Under the pieces are notes generated by a model that worked only from the letters and a program-made list of their open reading frames with translations, had not been told where the DNA came from and did not search any database. A program made the translations under genes and the position numbers. Of a DNA stretch of 64,000 bases, positions 53,939 through 61,888 are shown one piece after another (the stretch's first letter is position 1; every line of letters begins with the position of its first letter). The stretch is from Oceanisphaera litoralis (GTDB lineage: Bacteria > Pseudomonadota > Gammaproteobacteria > Enterobacterales > Aeromonadaceae): positions 62,001-126,000 of the forward strand of contig NZ_JAFBBE010000007.1 in assembly GCF_016907015.1 (NCBI RefSeq). Reading direction: 5' to 3'.

Positions 53939-54358
53939 ATGTCTGAGCGGCATTATCCCCGCCTCACCCATATTGCCCTGCATGTGCGGGACATAGCAGC
54001 GTGTATCGGTTTCTACCGCGACTTCTGCGGCATGATCGAAACCCATCGGCGAGACAAGCCAACGCAAAGCATCGTCTGGCTCGCCGAACCCGGCCGCGAG
54101 CGGGACTTCATCTTCGTACTGATGAATGGCGGCGAGGATCTGCAACTGTCCGACCACGATTACCGCCACTTCGGCTTTGCCCTGCCCAGCCGGGCGGCGG
54201 TGGACGAGATCGCCCGCCGGGCCGAAGCCGCCGGTTGTCTGCTGTGGCCGCCCCGGGACGAGCCTTTTCCCGTGGGCTATTACTGCGGCGTGAAAGACCC
54301 CAACGGCAACCAGGTGGAGTTCAGCTTTGGTCAGCCCCTGGGTCCGGACGCGACCTGA
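53939..54358 (+). CDS. VOC (glyoxalase/dioxygenase fold) family protein
   Basis: 139-residue protein with two beta-alpha-beta-beta-beta modules. Likely metal ligands: H in 'LTHIALHVRDIAACIGFYRD' at the start, H in 'YRHFGFALPS' in the middle, and E in 'DPNGNQVEFSFG' near the end. Could be a glyoxalase-like lyase or resistance-type protein; substrate cannot be assigned. AAGGAG precedes the ATG. Its 3' end overlaps the convergent phosphatase gene by 38 bp. Confidence 0.85.
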   Translation: MSERHYPRLTHIALHVRDIAACIGFYRDFCGMIETHRRDKPTQSIVWLAEPGRERDFIFVLMNGGEDLQLSDHDYRHFGFALPSRAAVDEIARRAEAAGCLLWPPRDEPFPVGYYCGVKDPNGNQVEFSFGQPLGPDAT

Positions 54359-56249
54359 GCGCCGGCTCGGTGCTGGCGTCCGGCTCAATAAAGTCCACCA
54401 CCCCCTCGGGGGTGATCTGCTGCACACACACCGGCTCGCCCTGCTCGTTAAAGCGCACATAACCGATGCCGGCCCGGTTGAGCAGCCGCTCGCCCCTGGC
54501 GGCGCCCACCGGCGAATGGGGGGTAATGCGCAGCCGGCGCCGGCGGGTCAGCCAGTTCAGCGGCGAGCGGGGGGCATACAACCAGCGATTGAGGCGGTCG
54601 AGCACGTCCAGCAGCCGGCGCGGAAACTCGTTCTTGATGCCGCTGCTGGTGATCTGCCAGATATGGGGCTCGCCGCCCCTATGCCGTAGCTTGATGTCGT
54701 ACATAAAGGAATAATGCACGTCGCCGGAGAGGATCACATAGTTGGCCGGGGTGCGGGCGTGGCGAAAGATATTGAGGATCACATTGGCGGTGCCCTGGTG
54801 GGCCATCCAGTTTTCCGCGTCCACCAGCAGCGGCTTGCCCAGCCAGGTAAAGATTTTCTGGATCACCTCGATAAGCTTGACCCCGAACACCGGCGTCGGC
54901 GACACCACCACGGCGGCGTCCTGATGCAGCATTTCCCCCTGCAACTCAATCAGCGCCTCCCAGTCCATCAGCCCGGAAGGCCGGCTGAAGTTGGACTCGG
55001 AGCGCCAGCGCCGGGTGCGGGTGTCGAGCACCAGCAGCCGGGGCTGGGTGTCGAGCTGATATTGCCAGCCGTCAAAGGCCAGCAGGCAGTCGATCAGCCG
55101 ATCCTGATGTACGCCGGTAGGATCCTCGCTCCAGGCCTGCAGCCGTTCCAGGGGATCGCCGGCAAAGGCGTCGGGATCATTGCCCCAGCCCTGGCAGATC
55201 AGGTAGCCCACCAGGGCGTTACCGATGATCCGTTTGGAAAAAGGATGGCCATAGGCGCTTTCTTCCCAGGCGGCGGTGAGGTTCCAGTCGTCGGTGACGT
55301 CATGATCATCAAAGATCATCAGGCTGGGCAGGTTGGCCAGCAACCGGCGCACCGCCGGCAGCCCGTCCACAAAGGCCGCCAGCCGCTCCCGCTCAACCTG
55401 ATAACGCACGGCCAGTTTGCCATCGAGCGCCGGCCGATCCGTGGGCAGCAGCCGCCAGGGCACCGGCGACCACACCAGCAAATACATGGCCAGCACCTCG
55501 GCCAGGGTGATCAGATGGTTGTCGGCGCTGCTGGTGGTAAAAATGGGCTTGCGCACGCCCTCAAAAAAACGCTTTTGCAGCGGCACGTTGGCCCGGGTGT
55601 CGGGCAGCAACCGGTGGCGCCGGTAGTAGTTGAGCGGGCTGGCAAACAGCTCGTCGCTGTCGGCCACCAGGGCCCCTTCCAGCCGCTCGGGGTACAGCCC
55701 CAGCACCTCGATCAACTGGTGAATGGCGGTGAGCATGGGACCGGCCACGTCGTCGGCGTAGATCTGATCGCCGCTCATCATCAGCAGCGCCGGCCGCTGC
55801 GCCGGCTGGCGGTGGCGTTCGGCCAGCCAGCCGTCCGCCGCCACCAGGCCGTCGGGAGAAGCGTGGTGGGGCTTGCGACAGGAGCCGTGCAGCAGGCTGT
55901 CGAGCCGCTCCCGGATCACCAGCGCCGGCAGGGCTTCGCCGTCGTAACACAGGTCTGCGCCCCAGTCGGCCATGCCGTGCCAATCCTGCTCGCCGGGCCG
56001 GTGCCACTGCAGATCGTAGGGCACATGGGTGTCGGTGGGCAGGGCCTCGTCCAGCTTCAGGTCGAGCAGCTGAATAAAGCACGACACTCCCACCTGCAGT
56101 TGCCGGTGGCCATCGCCGGAAAATGGCAGGGGAGTGCGCTCGGGCAGGCACAGCCGGAAGGTCAGCGGCTCGCGACTGGCCAGCCAGAACACCAGCCGTT
56201 CACGGTTGGCACGGCGCAACAGGGGGCCGGCGAGAATGGTGGAATCCAT
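54321..56249 (-). CDS. PhoD-like alkaline phosphatase / metallophosphatase
   Basis: 642-residue protein with the PhoD-like metallophosphatase fold. Metal ligands are visible in 'LLMMSGDQIYADDVAG' (about 158-173), 'LMIFDDHDVTDDWNLTA' and 'YVILSGDVHYSFMYDI'. No signal peptide or Tat motif is seen, so it may be cytoplasmic, unlike B. subtilis PhoD. An N-terminal beta-sandwich-like region (about 1-130) precedes the catalytic part. Natural substrate unknown (phosphodiester or phosphomonoester). Confidence 0.82.
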   Translation of the reverse strand: MDSTILAGPLLRRANRERLVFWLASREPLTFRLCLPERTPLPFSGDGHRQLQVGVSCFIQLLDLKLDEALPTDTHVPYDLQWHRPGEQDWHGMADWGADLCYDGEALPALVIRERLDSLLHGSCRKPHHASPDGLVAADGWLAERHRQPAQRPALLMMSGDQIYADDVAGPMLTAIHQLIEVLGLYPERLEGALVADSDELFASPLNYYRRHRLLPDTRANVPLQKRFFEGVRKPIFTTSSADNHLITLAEVLAMYLLVWSPVPWRLLPTDRPALDGKLAVRYQVERERLAAFVDGLPAVRRLLANLPSLMIFDDHDVTDDWNLTAAWEESAYGHPFSKRIIGNALVGYLICQGWGNDPDAFAGDPLERLQAWSEDPTGVHQDRLIDCLLAFDGWQYQLDTQPRLLVLDTRTRRWRSESNFSRPSGLMDWEALIELQGEMLHQDAAVVVSPTPVFGVKLIEVIQKIFTWLGKPLLVDAENWMAHQGTANVILNIFRHARTPANYVILSGDVHYSFMYDIKLRHRGGEPHIWQITSSGIKNEFPRRLLDVLDRLNRWLYAPRSPLNWLTRRRRLRITPHSPVGAARGERLLNRAGIGYVRFNEQGEPVCVQQITPEGVVDFIEPDASTEPALRSRPDPGADQS

Positions 56250-56428
56250 GAAAAATCCAATGGTTAAATCAACGTCACATCATAACCACTGCCGCCCGGG
56301 CTTGAAAGCCGGCGCTCCCCGGCCAGGACGGAGACTGCCGCAGCACACCGGCCTCCGCCATTCTGCTCTGGTCAGCCCCTGCTCCCTTCTTTACACTGGC
56401 TGTCCGTTTCTTTCGGATCCTTGCCAAC

Positions 56429-57472
56429 ATGCGCGAAAAACTCGAGCAACGCTCCTTTCTGTTTACCCTGCTGCTGGTCAGCCTGCTGTTCGGCCTGGTG
56501 CTCAAGCCGTTCTGGGGCGCCATTTTCTGGGCCTGTGCCATCAGCGTGATCTTCTACCCGCTGCAGCACCGCATACTGACGCACATTGGCGCCAAGCCCA
56601 ACCGGGCGGCCCTGCTGACCCTGCTGATCTGCGTGGTGATCGTGGTGCTGCCGGTGCTGTTTATTGCCACCTCCTTTATTCAGGAGGGGGTGGCGCTGTA
56701 TCAGCGCATCGACAAGGGGGAAATCAACCCGGCCAGGCTGCTGGAGCAGACCCGCACCGCCTTTCCGCTGCTGCCCGACCTGCTGGCCTATCTCGGCATC
56801 GATCTGGAGAGTGTGCGCCAGAAGCTTGCGGAAGCGGCGGTGGCCGCCAGCAAGCTGCTGGCCGAAAAGGCACTCACCGCCGGCCAGAGCACCTTTACCT
56901 TTGTGGTGGATGTGGCGCTGATGCTGTATCTGGCCTTTTTTTTGCTGCGCGACGGCCACCAGCTTATTGAGCTGCTGGTGCGGGCCCTGCCCCTGGGAGA
57001 CGAGCGCGAGCGCAAGCTGTTCGCCAAGTTCTCGGAAGTCACCCGGGCCACGGTCAAGGGCAATATTCTGGTGGCCATGGTCCAGGGCGCCCTGGGCGGC
57101 TTTATTTTCTGGGCACTGGCCATTCCCGGCCCGCTGCTGTGGGGAGTGGTGATGGCCTTTCTGTCGCTGATCCCGGCCATTGGTGCGGCCCTGGTATGGC
57201 TGCCGGTGGCCATCTATCTGTTCGCCACCGGCGAATGGCTGTCGGGCGCCGTGCTGGTGGCCTTTGGCGCCCTGGTGATCGGCCTGGCCGACAACGTGCT
57301 GCGGCCGCTGCTGGTGGGCCGCGACACCAAGCTGCCCGACTACCTGGTGCTGTTCTCCACCCTGGGAGGCATCAGCCTGATGGGGGTCAACGGCTTTGTG
57401 ATTGGCCCGCTGGTAGCGGCGCTGTTCCTGGTGTTCTGGGATATCTTTATGCGGGAGTTTAACGGCCGGTAA
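56429..57472 (+). CDS. AI-2E family transporter (PerM/YdiK type)
   Basis: Membrane protein of 347 residues with about eight hydrophobic segments. Family blocks: 'LLFGLVLKPFWGAIFWACAI' at the N-terminus, 'FSEVTRATVKGNILVAMVQG' in the middle and 'ADNVLRPLLVGRDTKLPDYL' near the end. Members have been proposed to export autoinducer 2 or act as sodium/proton antiporters; no substrate can be given. Isolated gene with a good hairpin just downstream. Confidence 0.88.
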   Translation: MREKLEQRSFLFTLLLVSLLFGLVLKPFWGAIFWACAISVIFYPLQHRILTHIGAKPNRAALLTLLICVVIVVLPVLFIATSFIQEGVALYQRIDKGEINPARLLEQTRTAFPLLPDLLAYLGIDLESVRQKLAEAAVAASKLLAEKALTAGQSTFTFVVDVALMLYLAFFLLRDGHQLIELLVRALPLGDERERKLFAKFSEVTRATVKGNILVAMVQGALGGFIFWALAIPGPLLWGVVMAFLSLIPAIGAALVWLPVAIYLFATGEWLSGAVLVAFGALVIGLADNVLRPLLVGRDTKLPDYLVLFSTLGGISLMGVNGFVIGPLVAALFLVFWDIFMREFNGR

Positions 57473-57503
57473 AAAAAGGCCCGCATTCATGGAATGCGGG
57501 CCT
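57471..57503 (-). terminator. Terminator for the minus-strand allA operon
   Basis: GGCCCGCATTC (57478-57488) / GAATGCGGGCC (57492-57502) with an ATG loop. The A-run at 57471-57477 gives a U-tract only on the minus strand, so it ends puuE-uraD-allA. Confidence 0.88.
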
Positions 57504-57525
57504 GTGCCATGCAGCGGGCTGACAC

Positions 57526-58035
57526 TCAGTCCAGCGCAATGGTCAGCTGAACCGACTCGTCGAAGTAGACCTCGTCACAGTTGTTGCCCGGGCCACTGCG
57601 ATCCACCACCAGAAACTCGTCGTGGTCACGCAGCACCATCAGCGGATGGTGCCATACGCCTCTGTGGTAATTCACGCCCTGGCGACCGCTGGCGCGGAAA
57701 ACACGCACGGTAGACGGGTCTATGTTCATGCTGCCGTCACCCACCGGCGCCACCACCACCAGGTAGTCGTGACCGAACAGCGGCATAAATACCTGAGATC
57801 CAAACGGGTGACGCTCCAGCATTTTGAGCTGCAGCGGGTAGTCCAGCATCTCGGTGCGGAAAATACTGATAATGCCCTGACCCTGTTCGTCCAGCTGCAC
57901 ATCGGCCAGCTGGTGATAACGGCGGGTAGAGCCGTTGTTGATCATGAAATAATCACGACCTTCGGATTCAATCACATCGCCAAAGGGAGCAAAGGCTTCC
58001 TTGGTGAGCGGCTCGATCTTGAGCGTGTTGAGCAT
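57526..58035 (-). CDS. allA: Ureidoglycolate lyase AllA
   Basis: 169-residue cupin-fold enzyme splitting ureidoglycolate to glyoxylate and urea, the last step of the allantoate pathway. Matches AllA throughout: 'PLTKEAFAPFGDVIESEGRD', 'RHPFGSQVFMPLFGHDYLVV' and 'GVNYHRGVWHHPLMVLRD'. It is last in the minus-strand puuE-uraD-allA run. The enzyme that makes ureidoglycolate (allantoicase, or Alc) is not in the window. Confidence 0.93.
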   Translation of the reverse strand: MLNTLKIEPLTKEAFAPFGDVIESEGRDYFMINNGSTRRYHQLADVQLDEQGQGIISIFRTEMLDYPLQLKMLERHPFGSQVFMPLFGHDYLVVVAPVGDGSMNIDPSTVRVFRASGRQGVNYHRGVWHHPLMVLRDHDEFLVVDRSGPGNNCDEVYFDESVQLTIALD

Positions 58036-58092
58036 TGCTGCCTCCTGAAGGAAAAGGAAAGAAGGCGGAGCCTGGCGGCTCCGTCGGCCCGA

Positions 58093-58608
58093 TTACATGT
58101 CGCTCAGACGGAACAGGGCGATCTTGTTGATCTCGTTCACGGCGCGATCAAACTCGGTGTCGTAGTCGTTGTGAATGCGCGCTTCAAACGCCGCCAGGAT
58201 CTGGTGACGGTTGGAGCCTTTGACCGCCATGATAAAGGGGAAAGCGAACTTTTCTTTATAGGCGTTGTTCAGGGCGGTGAAGCGCGCAAATTCGTCGGCG
58301 GTGCACTGGTCGATACCGGCGCCGGCCTGCTCCTTGGTGGAGGCCTGGGTCAGCTCGCCCCGCTGGGCGGCCTTGCCGGCCAGATCCGGGTGCGCATTGA
58401 TCAGATCGAGTTGCGCCTGCCGATCGGCATTCAGCAGCACGGCGCTCATGCGGGCGTGCAGTTGTTCGATCTCGTTGTCGGCAGCGGTCAGGCCCTGGTC
58501 AAAGGTCTGCTCGGCCACCCAGGGAGAATGCTCGTAGATGTCGGCAAAGGTATCGACGAATTCATCGCGGTCCAGGGTGCTGGGCTGACAGGTCTTGAAC
58601 AGGCTCAT
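58093..58608 (-). CDS. uraD: 2-oxo-4-hydroxy-4-carboxy-5-ureidoimidazoline decarboxylase UraD
   Basis: 171-residue helical enzyme converting OHCU to (S)-allantoin. The catalytic histidine is in 'DLINAHPDLAGKAAQRGELT' and 'FPFIMAVKGSNRHQILAAFEAR' is the second family block. It overlaps puuE by four bases (ATGA) and precedes allA by 57 bp. Confidence 0.93.
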   Translation of the reverse strand: MSLFKTCQPSTLDRDEFVDTFADIYEHSPWVAEQTFDQGLTAADNEIEQLHARMSAVLLNADRQAQLDLINAHPDLAGKAAQRGELTQASTKEQAGAGIDQCTADEFARFTALNNAYKEKFAFPFIMAVKGSNRHQILAAFEARIHNDYDTEFDRAVNEINKIALFRLSDM

Positions 58609-59528
58609 GACTCATTTCCTTGATAGGGGTGATGTTCGTACCAGTGCCTGGCAATGTCGATGCGACGGGTGAACCACACCTGGTCGTGGCTGCGCGCATA
58701 CTTGATGAAGCGCTCCAGACCCGCCATGCGGCCGGGACGACCCAGCAGACGGCAGTGCATGCCGATAGACAGCATCTTGGGGGCCTCGGCGCCTTCTTCA
58801 TACAAGACGTCGAAGGCATCTTTCAGATACTGGTAGAACTCTTCACCGGTGTTGTAGCCACCCTGGCCAAAGCGCATGTCGTTGGTGTCCATCACATAGG
58901 GGATCACCAGGTGGCCCTTGCCCTTGTTGTCTACCCAGTAAGGCAGGTCGTCGGCGTAGGAGTCGGAGTCATACAGGAAACCGCCCTCTTCCATCACCAG
59001 CTTGCGGGTGTTGGGGCTGTCGCGGCCGGTATACCAGCCCAGCGGGCGCTCGCCACACACGCGTTCGAAGATGTCCAGCGCCTTGTGCAGGTGCTCGCGT
59101 TCTTCTTCTTCGCCCATGAACTGGTAGCTGATCCACTTGTAGGCGTGGGAGCAGATCTCGTGACCTTCGTCCATAAACGCCCTGGCGATGTCCGGGTAGC
59201 GCTCGATGGCGGTGGCCACGGCAAAGACGGTCAGCGGGATATCGTAGCGCTTGAACAGGCGCAGCAGGCGCCATACGCCGGCACGACTGCCATACTCGTA
59301 GATGGATTCCATGCTCATGTGACGCACGTCGGGCCAGGATACCGCCGCCGGCATTTCGGACAAAAAGGCTTCAGACTCGCCATCACCGTGCAGTACACAA
59401 CGCTCGCCGCCTTCTTCGTAGTTCAGCACGAAGTTGATGGCAATACGGGCATCCCCAGGCCAGTTGGGGTGAGGCGGGTTGGCGCCATACCCGACGAGAT
59501 CGCGCGGATAGTCCTTATTTGGGTTCAT
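58605..59528 (-). CDS. puuE: Allantoinase PuuE (polysaccharide deacetylase fold)
   Basis: 307-residue metal-independent allantoinase hydrolysing allantoin to allantoate. N-terminus 'DLVGYGANPPHPNWPGDARI' and the core 'ICSHAYKWISYQFMGEEEER' are the PuuE form of the NodB-like fold. The start is ATG at 59528 with AAGGAG about 9 nt upstream; a longer ORF extends to 59615 but has no family match. First gene of the minus-strand purine-catabolic operon. Confidence 0.93.
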   Translation of the reverse strand: MNPNKDYPRDLVGYGANPPHPNWPGDARIAINFVLNYEEGGERCVLHGDGESEAFLSEMPAAVSWPDVRHMSMESIYEYGSRAGVWRLLRLFKRYDIPLTVFAVATAIERYPDIARAFMDEGHEICSHAYKWISYQFMGEEEEREHLHKALDIFERVCGERPLGWYTGRDSPNTRKLVMEEGGFLYDSDSYADDLPYWVDNKGKGHLVIPYVMDTNDMRFGQGGYNTGEEFYQYLKDAFDVLYEEGAEAPKMLSIGMHCRLLGRPGRMAGLERFIKYARSHDQVWFTRRIDIARHWYEHHPYQGNES

Positions 59529-59911
59529 CGGAAACACTCCTTGAAACGCAGGTTGGGACACCAGCCGAAACAAGCTTACCGGGGCTGGCCAGTCATGATA
59601 TTGATTGTATTGCATGCAATATAATCAATATCTGTAAATAATATGTTTTATTTTTGTATCATATCTCGCGGAATCTTGCTTTAAACCACTAAAGCAAAGA
59701 CAATCCCGTCTTGTCAGGATAATGCATGGCGCAGTGGCCCCCGTGACTGTAAACATCATGCTTGATAATGTTAATCAAATACGCACCGCAATGTTAAATT
59801 GACATAAAATTAATTCTGTCACCGTACCTTCCCACGCCAACAGGCAAGGATAAATGCGAAGGCAGTACCTTGAATTCACGAAGACGCCTCATACGCGCAA
59901 GGTAACCCAAC
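59529..59911. promoter_or_regulatory. Divergent control region puuE / uraH
   Basis: 383 bp without a gene. It contains a 36-bp near-perfect palindrome at 59597-59632 and an 8-bp inverted repeat TTGCTTTA / TAAAGCAA at 59676-59697 with a 6-nt spacer. A TTGACA at 59799-59804 has no good -10 partner. AT content is far above that of the flanking genes. Both operons are probably controlled from here. Confidence 0.7.
59597..59632. promoter_or_regulatory. 36-bp palindromic operator candidate
   Basis: Left arm 59597-59614 (starting GATATTGATT, ending TTGCA) and right arm 59615-59632 match as inverted repeats at 17 of 18 positions, centred on TGCATGCA. It lies 69 bp upstream of the puuE start. The size and symmetry suggest a dimeric regulator such as a GntR-family repressor of purine catabolism; the regulator gene is not in the window. 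Confidence 0.75.
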
Positions 59912-60265
59912 GTGGGAAGAGTAACGACACATATCCTCGACGCCGCCAAGGGCCTGCCCGGTTCCGATATCAAAATCGAACTGTATCGGGTCGAAGGTGA
60001 GCACACTACCCTGATCAATACGGTGTACACCAACCGCGATGGCCGTACCGATTCTCCGTTGCTGGAAGGTGAAGACTATGTACCTGGTAAATACCAGCTG
60101 GTATTCCACACCGGTGCTTATATGAAACAATCAGGCGTTGAACTGCTCGAGCCGGCCTTTCTGGATGACGTGGTTATCCGTTTCGGCATTGCTGCCGGTC
60201 AAGAGCACTATCATGTTCCCCTGCTGATCTCACCCTACAGCTACTCTACCTACCGAGGCAGCTAA
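59912..60265 (+). CDS. uraH: 5-Hydroxyisourate hydrolase (transthyretin-like)
   Basis: 117-residue enzyme hydrolysing 5-hydroxyisourate to OHCU, the step before UraD. Conserved residues are in 'VTTHILDAAKGLPG' at the N-terminus and the C-terminal signature YRGS. Known active-site residues H (in THILD), R (in 'TNRDGRTDSP') and the terminal YRGS are all present. The start is GTG at 59912 with AAGG upstream. No signal peptide, so it is cytoplasmic. Confidence 0.93.
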   Translation: MGRVTTHILDAAKGLPGSDIKIELYRVEGEHTTLINTVYTNRDGRTDSPLLEGEDYVPGKYQLVFHTGAYMKQSGVELLEPAFLDDVVIRFGIAAGQEHYHVPLLISPYSYSTYRGS

Positions 60266-60356
60266 CGGGTAGAGAACAGCCCCTGTCAATGCCGGCAGAT
60301 GAAACACAGCCCGGCATTGGCAGTCTGCCACTCTATCTATTCGAGGATTTCCGATC

Positions 60357-61700
60357 ATGGAAAATACCAAACACGAGTCGACCCCGCACCCCATCCCTGC
60401 TTCCGGGGGCGTGCTGGACAAGTGGTTCAAGTTAAGTGCCCACGGCACCTCGGTTAAAACCGAACTGGCTGCCGGCCTGACCACTTTTATCACCATGGCT
60501 TACATCATCTTTGTCAACCCCAACATCATGGCCGCCTCGGGCATGGATGCCGGCGCCGTCTTCGTGGCGACCTGCATCGGCGCCGCCGTGGCCACCCTGT
60601 TCATGGGTCTGTACGCCAACTGGCCGGTCGGTCTGGCACCGGGTATGGGCCTGAATGCCTTCTTCGCCTTCACCGTGGTCGGCGACATGGGTTACAGCTG
60701 GGAGATAGCGCTGGGCGCCGTGTTCTGGTCCGGCGTGATTTTCACCGCCATGAGTTTCTGGAAGATTCGTGAATGGGTGCTCGAGGCCATTCCCGAGTCG
60801 TTGCGCCATGCCATGACCGCCGGTGTCGGCCTCTTTCTGGGGATGGTCGGCCTCAAGACCGCCGGCATAGTGGTACCCAGCCAGGCCACCATAGTCACCC
60901 TGGGTAACCTTACCCAGCCCAGCGCCTGGCTGGCTGCCGTCTGCTTCCTGCTCATCGCCATTCTGGCCTATCGCAAGATCTTCGGCGCCGTTTTGATCGG
61001 GGTGCTCGGCGTGACCCTGGCCGGCCTCCTGATGAACATAGTGGAATACAACGGCATCTTCGCCATGCCGCCCAGCCTGGCCCCCACCTTCATGAAACTG
61101 GATATCATGGGCGCGCTGGAGGTGGGCATGATCACCGTGATCCTGTCGTTTCTGTTCGTGAACATGTTCGATACCGCCGGCACCCTGATGGGCGTGGCCG
61201 AGCGGGCCAAACTGCGTCGGCCGGATGGTTCGATTGAAGGACTGAAAAAATCCCTGAAGGCCGACAGTGCCTCCTCGGTTGTCGGTACCTTCGTCGGCTG
61301 CCCGCCGGTCACCAGTTATGTGGAAAGCGCCGCCGGCGTCGCCGCCGGTGGCCGCACCGGCCTGACCGCCATCACCATTGCCGTGCTCTTTCTGCTATCC
61401 ATGTTCCTGGCCCCGCTGGCCGGCATGATACCGCCCTATGCCACCGCCGGTGCCCTGCTCTACGTGGCCTTTGCCATGATGAGCAGTCTGGCCAGGATAA
61501 AATGGGACGATTATACCGAGATGGCCCCCGCCGCCATTACCGCCCTGATGATGCCGCTGACCTTTTCCATCGCCAACGGTATTGCCATGGGCTTTGTCAG
61601 CTACGCCGTACTCAAGCTGGCCACCGGCCAGGCGAGCAAGGTCTCGGTCGGCGTCTATGTACTGAGCCTGGTGTTCATCGCCAAGTTCATTTACATGTAA
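60357..61700 (+). CDS. NCS2 family purine permease (AzgA-like)
   Basis: Membrane protein of 447 residues with about twelve to thirteen hydrophobic segments. 'AYIIFVNPNIMAASGMDAGA' and 'GLAPGMGLNAFFAFTVV' mark the AzgA-like subgroup that carries adenine, guanine and hypoxanthine in symport with protons. It lies about 90 bp after uraH on the same strand, so it likely supplies purines to the catabolic genes. Uric acid or xanthine cannot be excluded as substrate. Confidence 0.9.
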   Translation: MENTKHESTPHPIPASGGVLDKWFKLSAHGTSVKTELAAGLTTFITMAYIIFVNPNIMAASGMDAGAVFVATCIGAAVATLFMGLYANWPVGLAPGMGLNAFFAFTVVGDMGYSWEIALGAVFWSGVIFTAMSFWKIREWVLEAIPESLRHAMTAGVGLFLGMVGLKTAGIVVPSQATIVTLGNLTQPSAWLAAVCFLLIAILAYRKIFGAVLIGVLGVTLAGLLMNIVEYNGIFAMPPSLAPTFMKLDIMGALEVGMITVILSFLFVNMFDTAGTLMGVAERAKLRRPDGSIEGLKKSLKADSASSVVGTFVGCPPVTSYVESAAGVAAGGRTGLTAITIAVLFLLSMFLAPLAGMIPPYATAGALLYVAFAMMSSLARIKWDDYTEMAPAAITALMMPLTFSIANGIAMGFVSYAVLKLATGQASKVSVGVYVLSLVFIAKFIYM

Positions 61701-61720
61701 GCACCGAGCTACCGGCACTG

Positions 61721-61744
61721 AGGGCGGCCATTGCCGCCCTTTTT
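61721..61744 (+). terminator. Terminator after the NCS2 permease
   Basis: AGGGCGGC-CATT-GCCGCCCT with TTTT behind it. Strong hairpin. Confidence 0.9.
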
Positions 61745-61888
61745 GCTGTCCGCTCCCCGGTTCACCGACCGCCGCTCACGTGCCCGGCCTGTACGACCTT
61801 CTCGGTATTACACCACAGGCGAGGGATGACGCCAGCGGTGATATACTGGAAAGACGTCCCCGGCGCCACAACAGAAGGGAGATCCTGC

